Shown here: in pieces, positions 32,084 through 43,984 of the stretch
Numbering within the stretch: the stretch's first letter is position 1
Layout: each line of letters starts with the position of its first letter
Source: Byssothecium circinans
Lineage: Eukaryota; Ascomycota; Dothideomycetes; Pleosporales; Massarinaceae
NCBI GenBank assembly: GCA_010015675.1
Contig: ML977056.1
Coordinates: forward strand, 30,482-84,666
Length of the DNA stretch: 54,185 nucleotides
Direction: 5' to 3'
Notes under the pieces: generated by a model
What the model was told of the DNA's origin: nothing
What the model saw: only the letters and a program-made list of their open reading frames with translations
Database searches by the model: none
Program-made: the position numbers and the translations under genes

Positions 32084-34017
32084 GCGCGTAGTGGGGTAAT
32101 GGGTGTCAAGCAGTCAAGAGCTGCGTTGTGGCTCAGACAAAGACAACGGGCGTACTTGATATAAAGGTAGAATGTGCGTTGACTACGGTGCCAGGTGAGG
32201 GTTGCTCAGAGTTTGTTTGTGGGGGAAGGTGGTACGGTCTGGTAGCTTCTCTGACGTAGTGAGGGTGAAAGTGAGTACTATCTTTCTCACGACGCTCGCG
32301 CGCAGGCACGTGGTTGGTCTGTGCGTCCAGTTTGCACGTGAAGGCCATATTTTAACCTCGTGGTACAATCTTTGTGAAGATAATCTTGTTTAGAATGTGG
32401 GGTGAGAGTTTGCCTCGTTACTCTGATATCGTAGTGCCCAGCCCGTCGCAACAATGGTGGGTTTCCCGGCAGCAATACGTAGAATCGATAGACTGGGTGG
32501 CGGCTGTGCCTCTGTGACGAGTCACGACGATTCGATGTCGTAGGGTTACGGTGCGGAACTGTTCATGGACGGTTCTCGTCTGTTCCTGGGTATCGTTCTT
32601 CCGTCGTCTCTTTATCACGGATATTGGAGGGTGGCCAGTTGTCCATCTTCCCCGAGCAATGCGTCTCTGATTTGGTAGATGCGTGCCGTGATTCTGCCAT
32701 GCTTCGTTTGTCTAGTCGTCTCGTTGGTGTGGTGTCGCGGGGGTACGGTGCGGAACTGTTCATAGACGGTTCTCGTCTGTTCCGGGGTATCGTTCTTCTG
32801 TAGTCTCTTTATCACGGATATTGGAGGGTGGATAGTCGTCCATCTTATCAGAGCAATGCGTCTCTGCTTTGGTGGATGCATGCTGTGATTCTGCATTGCT
32901 TCGTCTGTCTAATCGTCTTGTTGGGGTGGTTTGGTAGTATGGATAGCGCAGTCTCTCGCGGATGATGTGCGCAGATTTGGCATATGTGGTGGTAGAGTTA
33001 GGTATATGATCTTACTGCGAACGGTAGTCGTTCGCTATACATCGAGGGCGGTGCATGGAGGTAGTAATAATACGGGTAGCCACCCTCCTACCTTTCTCGC
33101 TTTGGGCTTAAGTGACTGTTTTGTCGCTTAGACGGACGTGCACTCTTCGCAACCATTCGGACGACCGTAAAACCTCGTAGTAATGCTGTGGGACTGTATG
33201 TCGCTTGGTCGATAGACTCGAAGATACGGGACTGCGAGGTGTCAACTTGGTACTTTGCATAAAATTAAATAGTTGGAATAAGACGTAGATACAACGATAT
33301 AATGCCGTCTTTGATGCGCAGATGGCGGCAATTGCTATTACCTATGATACATATCTTTGCTGCTCTTCGCGTGAGATAGGCATATGTATAGTAGCCCCTT
33401 GTATTGTTGTTAAAGTCCTTACCATGGTATTAATGTCGCATCCCCCATCATCTGCTTTTGATCCTCGTCTGAACGTATTATCTCGCGCGTAATTATAATA
33501 TTCGTGTGGTGCTTTGTAGCTCTAAAAAGCATATAGATGGAGGTTAGATGTGAAGTATGTTATCAGCTGCCAAGGTCGGAGGCATGGTTTATCCGTCCGT
33601 CGTAACCTTACCGCGACATGACGTCTCTGGCTAAACGCTGTTGGATAGTATTATCAGGAGGCGACTTCACGAATTTTGTACATTTAAATAGTACGTCGAT
33701 GGTAAGAGTCCCATGTTACCCATCTAGAGCCACTGAAGGATGCGTATTATTTGTGTTCTCGATGGCGTGTTCGCTCTTTGCTAGACCAGTAGACGTGCAA
33801 ACTTCCGTCGAGCGTTAATGAACTGTCCTGTAGCTCTTTATACTTAATAACAGTCTTACTTATCTGTATATGCTACTCTAAGAAGCCTAATTTTCTCTTC
33901 AGGAAGTGTAAGTATGATATTGAAATACATCGCTCTGATCGTAGTAAACAATATGTACAATATAAAAATCTCGTTCATGTCTAGGCACGCCCAAGGTGCT
34001 ATACAATATTCCCATTC
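32084..34017. repeat. Spacer of copy A with two ~197-bp tandem units and a 330-bp copy-specific segment
   Basis: Tandem units are centred on TACGGTGCGGAACTGTTCAT, with GAACTGTTC at 32,556-32,564 and 32,753-32,761 (period 197 bp). Each also carries GGACGGTTCTCGTCTGTTCC and a shared GCAATGCGTCTCTG block. The array lies upstream of the microprotein/SNF2 genes and downstream of the stand-alone gene. From about 33,306 to 33,650 is sequence with no match in copy B. Nothing in the spacer has a convincing open frame. Confidence 0.75.
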
Positions 34018-35178
34018 GTCCCCAACACTTAAATTTTTTTGGGATTCTCGATCATCTATGCCTCAATCCTCCAAACCTGTGTTAATTACTCACACCGTGT
34101 GCGGTTAACACGTGTTGCAGTTAAGAATATGCAGTAGTATAGCATACCCCGTTTTAGGGTGCGCATAGGCGCGGTCCGCGGTAAGATCTCCCCGCTGTAT
34201 CCGTAGCATTTTATCTGCTAGAGTATGCAAATCTGCGTTGTCCGTCCTCTATTAATGCATTGCATAAAGGGACAGGAAGCTTTAAAAGACTACGGAGTAA
34301 ATTCGGAATAGAAACAATTTGCTGATACTAAAGCCTTTCAAGTGCGATAAGGTAAAAAACAATGCCAGTCTCCTTTGCGTCTCACCCCAGTCATTCTTTG
34401 CCTACCATCGTCCAGTACGGTATTGAGAGCGTCCACCACCCTAATAGTATAAAGTATACTCTTCGCAGACTCACACGTTACAAGGATACCAGCACATTTC
34501 AACAAAGTTACATACTTCCACTGCAGCTCAGGAACTGTACGTTTTATCCCCGTCGACCCGATCAACGACATAGTTCTGCTTGGTGTCGCGCCGCCGGGGT
34601 CAGCTGCCAGTCTTCGGAGAGCATCTGTTATACCTGTACCCTCCTCGTTCTTCACAATATACTCTTGCTTCACCCCAAGTTGCTATTTTTGATCGGGTAC
34701 CGTGCAACCTCTTGCATTTTCCACTAGACATGACAGGTTGCTTGCTTTCTGTTCTCGGCCGGAACTTCGGCATGGCGGAGGGGTTGACATGGCAGCCCTT
34801 GTGGCCATTTCGCATTATGCTTCTTATGTACCCCAATGGAGATTTCCGGTACTTGTGTCTCTGCCAACATGGTAGCGAACGAGCCCGTCCCCTTCACCAT
34901 TCCGACAGGTAGACACAGATCAGTTCTAGCGTGCCATCGTCGAAACCAGATACTGTTGTGGACCTCTTTGACTGATACTTGGGGAGTTCAGACCAGGACT
35001 TTATTGTGATCCTCAACGTAGAGTGTTGGTGTCCACGGGCCAGCTATCGCAGTGGCTGCGATTTTAAACGCGAGAGGTATGGGAGACGAGGGTGAGGAGG
35101 ACTCGAGAGGTGTCGTAGTCGCGCTATCTTGCGGCGGCGGGGGTGGAGGGTGGAGGTTGCGCTGTCTGATGGCGCCAT
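34018..35178 (-). pseudogene. Decayed copy-A version of the stand-alone SNF2 N-domain paralogue
   Basis: Collinear with the intact gene at 45,386-46,555. The start codon (35,178) is kept, but the frame is broken by stops and frameshifts. The longest surviving piece (34,673-34,338) still reads MKQEYIVKNEEGTG, like the intact copy's MKQECIVKNEEGAG. The first third is rearranged relative to copy B around 34,900-35,030. The 5' leader, including the splice-like sequences just above the ATG, is kept. Confidence 0.8.
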
Positions 35179-35341
35179 TGATAACTGTGTATGTTAGTGT
35201 GACCCATGGCCGTACCTAGCTATTAGGCTGGAATCTTACAGGGGATGCGCGACAATATGGCGCCTTGCGTTACTGGCAGGGCTGTGAGGTGGCGAGTATA
35301 TTGCGACGTAAGATTGTGTTATGATGGTTGACGGTAGTCAA

Positions 35342-35370
35342 GAACCGTTGCGAACCGTTGCGAACAGAAG
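35342..35370. repeat. Right-end iterons of copy A
   Basis: Two direct copies of GAACCGTTGC (35,342 and 35,352) followed by GAACAGAAGG, with 10-bp period. They are in inverted orientation to the left-end TTCGCAACCGTT words. They lie about 165 bp upstream of the start codon of the (decayed) stand-alone gene, so they could be promoter elements, terminal sequences, or both. Confidence 0.7.
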
Positions 35371-36069
35371 GCGTGCGTAGGTAGATGCAGACGGCAGATG
35401 TGCGTTGTGTAGGTTGCAGAGTCCAGGCATTCGTGGCGGGAAAGCGCGCAGCTGTACAGGGCGGAATGGTAAATATAATAAAGTAGCGGGTGGTGATGGT
35501 AAGGCATAACATTTGTTGTTGAAACTTGAAACATTGAAGTAGAAGGAAAGGTGGGGTACGGGGATGGATCCTAGACTAGCGTATCCTTGGCAAAAATTCA
35601 TCCTGAGCATCGACATCGACCCCATCCTGCCTGCCACCCTCGCAGTCCCATCGTCGTCTGACGCGGCGCAACAAAAGCAATCATCCTATATAAATTATTA
35701 CAGCCTGCCGCTGTTTTAATAGACTCTGCCACGACAATTCCTGCATCCGCCCGCGGGCACAGTCATCACACGTCACCACCAAGACATACTATTCCACGGC
35801 CCAAAACGTTTACATTTTTCTATCACTATATCTTGCTTAATCTTAATGTCTTAGGACAATTCAGTTACGTATGTTCTCCTCTCCCTAGCTTTGAACTCCT
35901 CCACATTCTCTATTTAAACTCTACTAACAAAATTTCAGTAGATTTCACATTAAGGGATACTCCTATACTGTTACGACCGAAAGCTCATCACCTCCGAACT
36001 CCTTCCACACGTAGTCCGAAAACCTCCATGTCCTAGCCTCGATCTCGCGTTCGATACCGCGTGACCATC

Positions 36070-36203
36070 ATGACATCACCTAATACCCCCGCTGGTCCGC
36101 CCACTCCGGATCGCTCTTTGACTCACGCCTTCGCGCACGCGACGCGAGCGCCAAACGCACTCGATGTCATAGGCAACACAGCGCCTACCCCACACAAACC
36201 TTT
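36070..36203 (+). other. Possible orphan exon
   Basis: ATG at 36,070 opens a Pro/Thr-rich frame (MTSPNTPAGPPTPDRSLTHA) that runs to a good donor GTGAGT at 36,204. A CTAAC and a CACAG acceptor follow at about 36,235-36,254, but the joined frame meets a stop after 9 more codons. It could be the first exon of a decayed gene. I do not recognise it. Confidence 0.22.
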
Positions 36204-37389
36204 GTGAGTATATATGCAATTCAGTCAACGACTACTAACAAAAGTACGTCACAGAATGGCCCAATGGATAAGCGCGCGATGATGAAGGGAAATCTACCCA
36301 GCTCATGTTTCTGATCACAGCATGATGGAATGTAGATACTTGTACCTAGTCTGAATGCGCATCAGGTCCTAGCTAAGTTCCTACCCCTAGATGATATGAG
36401 CTCACCGTGTCACAGTTCGAATCCACGCCGCGCCGGCGGCTCGTCTTTTTATTTGCTTTCGGTGTTTTTCCTCTCTCTTTTTACTCTGTCGGCTTCGCCT
36501 TCGCCCTCACCTTCGACAGCGACACGCATGCGACCACCGAGGGCCGCGACCTTGGGGGCGCTTGCTTGGTCGTCCATCTCGAATCAGGGTTAGGTGAACA
36601 CACATTGAGGCGAGCCCGGAGACTGTCACGACACTTGGAAGTCAATCACCCCGTGGACGCCCACGATTCAATGCGCGCATGCCGACTCTCGGAGGATGGT
36701 GAGATGGTAGGATAGCGACGCTGCACCCTGATTCTAACTCTTCTCGCGATTCGTGCGATTACTGCATGAAATCTTTCGATGTATTTTTGATCATGCACTG
36801 AAAGCAGCTTGGTCGTTTTAGTGTGGGTGGCATCGCCCGATCGGTTGTGAGAGCCGGTGGTAGCACTTATGTTAAAGTCCTGGTCAGAACTCTGGCAGAG
36901 CCATGCAAATTATGCACGCAGAAAAGCTACATCTTATCTCTCGTCTTAGTGCCGGCTTTCTCTGCTCCACGAGAGCGGCGTAACGGGCATCTCGTCAACC
37001 CTTCCAACCCGAGCGCCTAGGCAAACCGTGGATGTTCGAAGGCAGCCAAATAATCATTAGTTTATCGCCGCCATCCACATCCACATTTTCGAGTGCGCGC
37101 ATTGACAGGGATAATTTGGTCTACGGAGATGCTCAGAATGGCGGCATAAGAATTGAGTCATGAGATGACAAGGTACGACTCTCTCGAAGCCCACCACGAA
37201 TCCGCTCCCTATCCAATCTTCCCAAACTTTTCACTTGAAGTCGCCCCCAAATCACGGCTAATCTCTACTCTAGGGCTACAAATTCTTCGCAATCCCCTGC
37301 TTCGTCGCTACAGACCTCACCGTCATAGACATGTCCCCGCGACTATGGCTCAAGGGAGATACTCGGACAATGGGTGCAGGGTAGGAAAG

Positions 37390-37878
37390 GGCACGAAAAC
37401 TCCGCGACGCTGAGCTGCAGAAGCGTGAGGATGCCAAGCGTCAAGCATAGGAAGCTGCCACCGAGCGTAGACGCAAGGTCCTCGAAGAGCGTCAGAAACT
37501 TGAAGGACAAGATCGGCACTACACGGGCAAGTGCCACACGAATGACGCGAATGGCGTGTACGGCCACGTCTCTTCATTCGCCAACGAGCGGGTTTCAATA
37601 GTGCCCGAATCCATATCAGTCGCCGTAACTAAGGATGGTGACACCGTCGATGTCGAGATTGCGCCTGACGAAGACATCTAGGACGACCCGACCGAACTCT
37701 GCAGGCTGCTGGAGAACGAAGAGAGTACTAAGAACACTTGGGTCACAGTCGCAATCGCATCCGCGAAGCCCAAGAGGCTGGATGTAGGCATAGAGTTCCT
37801 CTCCAGGCCAGCGCTGTGGCAGCGCGGACGCGCCAAGGACTGGCTCAGCATCATCAACGGCCTATGTTGGCTGTCACC
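37390..37878 (+). pseudogene. CTR9: Fragment resembling the N-terminus of Paf1-complex subunit Ctr9
   Basis: One frame reads ANGVYGHVSSFANERV from 37,550, then DGDTVDVEIAPDED, a TAG stop (37,679-37,681), and DDPTELCRLLENE, NTWVTVAIASAKPKRLDVGI and DWLSIINGLCWLSP. This matches the pattern I know for the start of fungal Ctr9 (DDPTELC..LLENE, W.TIA.AYAKQ, D.AIEIL, R..LLN.LCWL), a TPR scaffold of the Paf1 elongation complex. Just upstream in the same frame is an Arg/Glu-rich stretch (EAATERRRKVLEERQKLE) with another stop, like Ctr9 C-termini. That would put tail before head, implying rearrangement. The functional host gene must be elsewhere. Identification is from memory of the family, without alignment. 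Confidence 0.55.
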
Positions 37879-38955
37879 TACCTCCTCCGTGGCGCCCCAC
37901 CATCGGCACGTCTGCCGCTATTCTCAATGAATGCATGGATGCGTTATAGCAGTGCGTCGACGATGCCTGCGCAACTCGAACAACAAGAACCTTCTGGCTA
38001 GGATGGTAGCGCCAATGGTTCAAGAGAAATCGGCGTCGAAGCCTGGTGTGTCAACAGGCTGACCAATCGGAATGTTTGGAGGTCTAGGAGCGGGGAGAAC
38101 CGAGGCCGTCGAGAAAAACTTGCGGGTCGAGCGCCGCCGAGAGGTTTAGTACAGCCCTCTGCGATTATTTCTGTATGATAACTATAAGCTACTCAATATC
38201 ATAATGGGACCCTCATCAAAATCATTTTCTGGGCGAGGTCATATGGTACGTCAATACTTTAGTGTGTTGTTGGATTCTATGTAAGGGTGATAGCGCACCA
38301 ATTGTCGCATTTCAAATGCTTCTTCGTGATCTCATGCCTAGTGGTCGCACAAGTCTTTGCAGCTTTATAGCCTCCTTTGCATACTCCGCCTGGACAGGGA
38401 CACCGCAGCCTGTCGCTTTGGGCTCCAGTTGACGCAGGGCTAGCCGCTCAGATTGGCGGTCAGCATCCTTAACATAGTTCGCATCAGTGTGGCCGACATA
38501 CAAGGCGAAGCGGCGAGGTCGTGCACGTGCTTCAGGTAGTTGGAAACCTTCTGTACTCACCAAAGATATGGCTAGGGTTAGAGGAGGAGCTGTTGGCTTG
38601 AACGACTGGGGAAGTCAGGCCTGGGCAGGTAAAATTGTCGGAGGAAGAGAAAAGGTTGAGTGAAATTTTGCAGCGAAATGTTTCTTCAGCGGCTTCCTTT
38701 GGATTTCGAGGATTATGCAGCGATGCATGGCGCAAGGGGGAGCAGAGCTTGAATTGGACGAGCGTGCATGTTGGATGAAAAACTTGGACTACCGTCTCAA
38801 AACGTCATGCACTAACGTCAATTATATCCCTCCTCCACGTACTGTATGTATTCAGACTGCTGGGGTTTCACCCCCAAATAACCACCCACATTAAGCATTT
38901 TGCGCTGTCCTGTCACTCATGACCGTCAATTAGTCATGATATCAGAATCGTGACC

Positions 38956-39022
38956 GTCCATGAACAGTTCGCAACCGTCCGTGAACAGTTCGCAACCGTC
39001 CGTGTACAGTTCGCAACCGTTA
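38956..39022. repeat. Left-end iterons of copy B, three 21-bp units
   Basis: Three direct copies of CGTCCRTGAACAGTTCGCAAC-like sequence with 21-bp period. The GAACAGTTC core is at 38,962 and 38,983, and the variant GTACAGTTC at 39,004. Copy A has only about one full unit at the same place, so unit number has changed since the copies separated. Confidence 0.85.
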
Positions 39023-39121
39023 ACACCTTCAAGTTTTACATGCCTCCAGTTACCTATGACTTTTAGCATCCCGCCTACTAAATAATCTCGCGCTGACCGT
39101 AACCCTATCTTTCAAATACAG

Positions 39122-42100
39122 CTAATCGTCAAGTTGTATGAAATCGTCAACTGCATCACCCTCTAGCACGGAGGGTTCCAGATCATCAATAACACATGCA
39201 TACTGTCCAATCTTCCTCGATTCCACCTGCGATCTCTCCACTGTATTAACCGCAGCTTCACCGTCTTCCTCGCCCCATGGATCCGCTTCTTCCTGACTTG
39301 TTTGAAATGTTGCTTTTGCAGGATAGCATACTCGAAAGGACACATAACATTGCATGGGATCAAGCCCGCCATAAGAGGGGCAAGCTGACTGATTCAGTAG
39401 ATTCGAAACAGTAACCGGTCTTGTTTTGCGACCTGCCTATGGTATCCTGCGGTTATCCTAGTACGACCATGTCCGCCTCCACTAGAGTGATCGATTCTGC
39501 AAAGGCCGTCACTGAGGCAAGGAGAATGAAGCGACGGTCTTCGGATCGCCATCGGTCGACAGTCCTGCTTCGCTCGATTCCATGCTCATAGCCAGCACGG
39601 TAAGCGATCGCCTCCCCAAACTCATTCGTAAGCGCCTCGCGGAGCATCATAAGGACGACTGGTTTGTATGATCCAATGCAGGGCTGAGACTTTGGTAAGT
39701 TCCTTAGAGCAGTGCAACCTGCGCGCACGCCAGTCCTCTGCTTCGTGTCGTGGCATAGAGCAATGGTATTTTTTTTAGCTTTTGGCTGTCTGCGATGCAT
39801 GTTGTCGAGTTCTCTGTTAGAGGCCAGCTCCCGCCGGTGTGTCAGGCAGAAGCCTTGAGGTATGTCGAGTCTTTATTAGAATGACTCCCAACTCCTTCCG
39901 CAATTTCTTTGGCCCGCACTATCCTGTTCTCTGTGATCATGGCTTTTAAATGCGCGAGGCCGGGGAACGTCGCAATTGCTTGTTGACCATGTTGGCTAAG
40001 AACTAGCCAGCAACGTGCTTAAATACGCTTGATGGTTCACTACTGCTCCTTCGCGTCGCGGGATAGAAAATGGCTTTTATCATTGTGTCGCGCTATACGT
40101 TATGTCGGCAGCCCACAAACTCAGTCTTGGATTGACGTTTAATTGATGTAGTCTTTCGCCTCCAAAGATCGCGGCTCTTGAGCGTTCGCTAAATCATGAA
40201 AAGCGGGAGTATTTCGTGTCTAAGCTTGATCGTGTCGCGCCATTCATCGCAAGGACTCTTAGCAATTGTATCGCTATTCTCTTCTAGAACTGTCGATGCC
40301 TTTCTCGTTGATTAGATCGTCTAGTTAAGGTACTTGGAACTCTAATTCTACCTCACCAGTCTGCTTCTCCCAATCGTACTCTGCTATCCAAGTTTCCTAA
40401 TTACCGTACGGGTTGCCCTATTTTTTAGTCATTTTCGCGGCTTCGTCATTCTAGTAGGCTTTCCAACTCGCTTTAGGTCTGTCTCTATTGTACGCGGGGG
40501 TGCGCTCGAGTATGCCTTCTTCCCACTCTGTAATATCTAGGAATAATTTCTTTTCGCTAATCTGTGGGTGCTCCTTGACCGCGGTAGCTAGTCCAACTAT
40601 ACCCTCTCAAATAGGGATGCACACATCTTAAAGTCCCGTCTCTATTAGTGTGCCTAATAGCTACAGACTTTTACGTGCATGTTGTATGTTGTGCTGTAGA
40701 GGCTCACGTAGAATTTACAGAACGTGGTATGCTTTCCGTTAGCGATGTGATACTCGTCGCACACAACAAGGCCGAAGATTATTCGATATAATGCAACTGG
40801 GGTTATACTCACCTCTTTTACTGCATGCATGCCCTTAGTTCCACGTCGCCAGAGTTCTCGCCTAGTCATTTGGATTGCGATAACGCTAAGCGCGTAGATA
40901 GAGTTTGCTAGCCTAGAATTTTATACGCCGATCTGGGAGATGAAAGAGTTGTAGCCGGTTGTAAGGAAGACCTAACTGGCTGACGGTGCTGGTCTATAGC
41001 ACGTCAATCTAGAAAAGTTCTCACGGCTATTTATTTGATGGAGTTTGTACTTAGTCTCAATTGCCCCCTAAATGGCAACTTGCCCTTTAGATAACTCCCA
41101 GGCCCAAGGTGCGTTGTTCTTCTCGGTTAAGCATTCGCCGATGTTAGTAGCGATTCTCATCGCCGCCACCTCTCTCTCCATGGGCGTTGGTAGGGCGTCA
41201 TCTTCGAATGCCATACAAAAGCAGAACTGTATTAGGTACCTGCATTCGCTCGTATGTATGTAGTGCGACTTGATAAGCCACTAATTAACCTCTTCCCGCC
41301 ATGCATTCACCGCAGTACCTTATCTCGCGGCGAGGGTGACAGCCACCTGTAGTGGTTTGCCGTCAGATGGACAGTGCTGCGTACAGATGCAGCGAAAAGT
41401 CTACCCATAGTTAGAAGGGCAGTGGCTGTCTAGACGACGAGTTTCGTAGTATTAGATGTCCTGGTGGGAATTGTCTAAACTTTTCTTCGCTCCCCTCAAG
41501 TCCACCCATAGCAGCAAGTGTGCATGCCCCATTACGAGCATGAGCAGCATCGCCCTGGTTTTTCCTTCTCTATCATGTTGCCCAGGACTTCGCTATTTTT
41601 CTAATAGAGCTCCATCCTATACAAATAGAAGGCTTCTGTTAATTAACGGGGTTTTGAGAGTAGTTCGATGTAGACCTCGCGTTTCCAAATACTAGGGCTG
41701 ATTCCGAAGAATGTAGCTGCGTGGCTGCAATCGTCCAAGGTGCATCGCTCGATCTTTCGCCCAACTTCGTTCACGAGTTCGGTAGTTGATCCTAGTGTAA
41801 AATTAGCGACTAGTTACAGTTCCTTTCTGTTGGGAACTGTTCGCTTACTCCGAGTTCACGATAGCCTTTCTCTTGTCTGCCTCTTCTCCTAGTCGTGCTT
41901 TTTCCTCGTCGATCATATTGTCTTCTTCATCCGGATCCTTTCTCTCTTCTGCATCTGACGCCATCTCTGGTGCCTCTTAGTTCGCAGGCGGCACCGGCAG
42001 TGGGGACTTAGACGGTCGGGAACCGTTATTTGGAGGGATGTTATTAGTCGCGTTGTGTTTAGGTTTTGTTTTGGTCGTATCATTTGCAGCATGAGATGAC

Positions 42101-43326
42101 TTTTCTGCAACCTTCATTCCAGCGGAATTTCCTTCCCTTGTCGCTTTCCTAACCTTCTTCCCCCTTCTTCTCGTTCCCCTTCTCGCTGGTATGAGACTTC
42201 TTGCGAGTTCGGTGGGACTTCACGTATTGGGATTTGTCACCGTTGGGTTTAGAGTCTAAGCCGGAGTGTTCATGTCGGGATAGAGAATTATCGGAGTCAG
42301 ACTTCTCTAGGATGTTCGACCGATTGTACGACTCTTGCGACGGTTTGTAACGGTTCTGAACAGTGTCAATCTATTCTTCGAGTGCGCACTCTTCAAGTTG
42401 AATTGGGCTTTCTTGTACTCCTACCAATAGTTAGACTGTGCACTCAAAACCCTTTATAGCTACATCGACAATGTACTTACTAGTAGGATTGAGCATATGA
42501 ACCATCACGTTCCCATATTACTTTGTCGTTAGGCACCTCTAGACATAGCCCTGCCACGTTACTAAGGTTGTGATAGGTGTGAAATCAATAGGATTAGTCC
42601 ATGTAGATACTCCTTCCTTGAGATTCAGGATCTTGAGTTCGAGTTGCGCTATGAGTCGCCCAAAGCCCAGACCATCCACCTCCACGTCCTCGTGAAATTC
42701 CTTAACACCGTCTTTTGTGTCATTGTTGACCGGCTCCCAGATTGACCATATTGATATTGGGAGCAGGACAGCGTTGCTAGTCTTGTCTATGATGTGTGTT
42801 ATCACATCGCGAATAGATAGGTCTCAGGTTCGTAGGCTCATCTAACCCAGCTGCACAAATCCATGAGAGGATGTGGAGCTGCTGCGTCGGTGGCGGTCCA
42901 AGTCGTCAAGTTGTTCCACACCTGCATCAATCAGTTCGGTGTTGCCGGTTTTTTCTTTCCTTTTCACCACGAGAGGCTTCAACCAATTGTCCGACTTCTT
43001 TTACTCTCGTGCCTATGGCGGGACAGCTGGATGTCGGAAGCGCGGGAACTCCACGTCATGGAACCATTGGAGGTGAAAGCCTTGTCGTTTAAACATGCGC
43101 GTCTCGCCCTGCTCCTATCTTTCTCCACTGTTGGTTCCTACACCCCGCTGTCCTTCAGATATTGACGCAGGTCGTCGATGAGGCTCTTCCATGTATCGTC
43201 ATCGATTCCCCCGTGCAGCCTTAGTGTGCACCACCGATGCGTAACGGTCCAATGGTGGTATAACCGTAGGCCAGTCGACACCTAGGTCGGGACTCCATTC
43301 GTCCGTTGCAGCTGACTTCCCACCAT
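39122..43326 (-). pseudogene. Decayed copy-B version of the SNF2-family ATPase gene
   Basis: Collinear with 27,474-31,871, from the retained ATG at 43,326 to a retained stop at 39,122, but interrupted by many stops and frameshifts, plus deletions around 43,000 and in the central ATPase part. Surviving pieces include a C-terminal segment with FILLASVTAFAESITLVEAD and an N-domain piece with DPVEF-to-WQGYV-like order at 42,539-42,805. The Walker A region is destroyed. Many differences are CpA to TpA type. Exon-intron borders such as TAGTAAGTAC at the first donor are still visible. Confidence 0.9.
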
Positions 43327-43338
43327 CGTAAGGTCGAG

Positions 43339-43537
43339 CTACTGCGGACTTTGCGTCGCGGTCGTGCTCGCTGATGCCTCGCCGCAGCCTTCTATCAGTT
43401 CAAGGCCTGTCTCGGGTTAATACATGCGATATTGTATGGCGCAGGGCATCTAGATACTTGCCTTGCCTGTAAATGATCGTATGGGCCTCGCAGTCGCTAC
43501 TCTCGTCGTCGTATGCCCAGAGTTTCCGCTCAACCAT
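43339..43537 (-). CDS. 47-aa microprotein ORF with GC-AG intron, copy B
   Basis: Exons 43,537-43,462 and 43,406-43,339, of the same lengths as in copy A. Donor GCAAGT, acceptor GACAG, 55-bp intron. The frame starts MVERKLWAYDDESSDCEAH and is open to a TAG 12 nt before the position of the decayed SNF2 ATG. It has stayed open although the adjoining ATPase frame is destroyed. That hints at its own function, but 47 codons can survive by chance. Confidence 0.5.
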
Positions 43538-43984
43538 GCACATAGCGGGGTAATGGGTGTCAAGCAGTCACGCGCCGCGTTCCTTTTCGGAGCGTAGCGT
43601 GGTCGATGATTTGCTGGAGGTAAAGTCAATTGAGATTTCGGGTGAGTGTTTGTTGTGGTATACCTGTAGAAAAAGGCGGTAGGTATAACCCAACAGCCCA
43701 CTCGAAGGGTAAGAGGGGATGAGAGAGGTATTTTTCTTCTCAACGCTCGCGCGCCAACACGTGGTTGATGTGTGCGAGTGGTATTATACGTTTGAGTTAA
43801 ACGCAAACGTCCCTGCGCCACTATTGTTGAATGTTACTTGCTATATATGCACCGTTACATACACTCTGATACCATAGTGCCCAGCCAGTCGCAGCAATGG
43901 TGGGTTTCCCGGCAACACTACGTAGAATCGATAGACTGGGTGGCGGCTGTGCCTTTGTAACGAGTCACGACGATTCGGTGTCGT

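Larger units (their letters stand above)
27330..35505. repeat. Copy A of an 8-kb dispersed element carrying SNF2 ATPase, microprotein and a decayed paralogue gene
   Basis: Matches 38,945-46,885 in the same order and orientation from end to end, with dense substitutions and small indels. Limits were set by eye where similarity fades and are good to about 20-30 bp. Gene order on the minus strand: decayed stand-alone gene (35,178-34,018), tandem array, microprotein, intact SNF2 gene. Both ends are close to genes: about 140 bp after the SNF2 stop and about 330 bp before the other gene's start. A 330-bp stretch (about 33,306-33,650) is absent from copy B. No target-site duplication was recognised. 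Confidence 0.88.
35506..38944. other. 3.4-kb spacer between the two element copies, mostly gene debris
   Basis: No intact gene. It contains a possible single exon at 36,070-36,203 and a pseudogene fragment resembling Ctr9 around 37,390-37,878. Around 38,310-38,735 on the minus strand are coding-like but broken frames, one with evenly spaced cysteines, which I cannot identify. The mixture suggests an old rearranged region rather than a host gene neighbourhood. Confidence 0.5.

Noticed and set aside
36257..36424. tRNA-like A box (TGGCCCAATGG) and B box (AGTTCGAATCC)
   Set aside because: The boxes are about 150 bp apart, the acceptor and T stems do not pair, and no anticodon arm can be drawn. 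It may be a decayed tRNA or SINE-like remnant.
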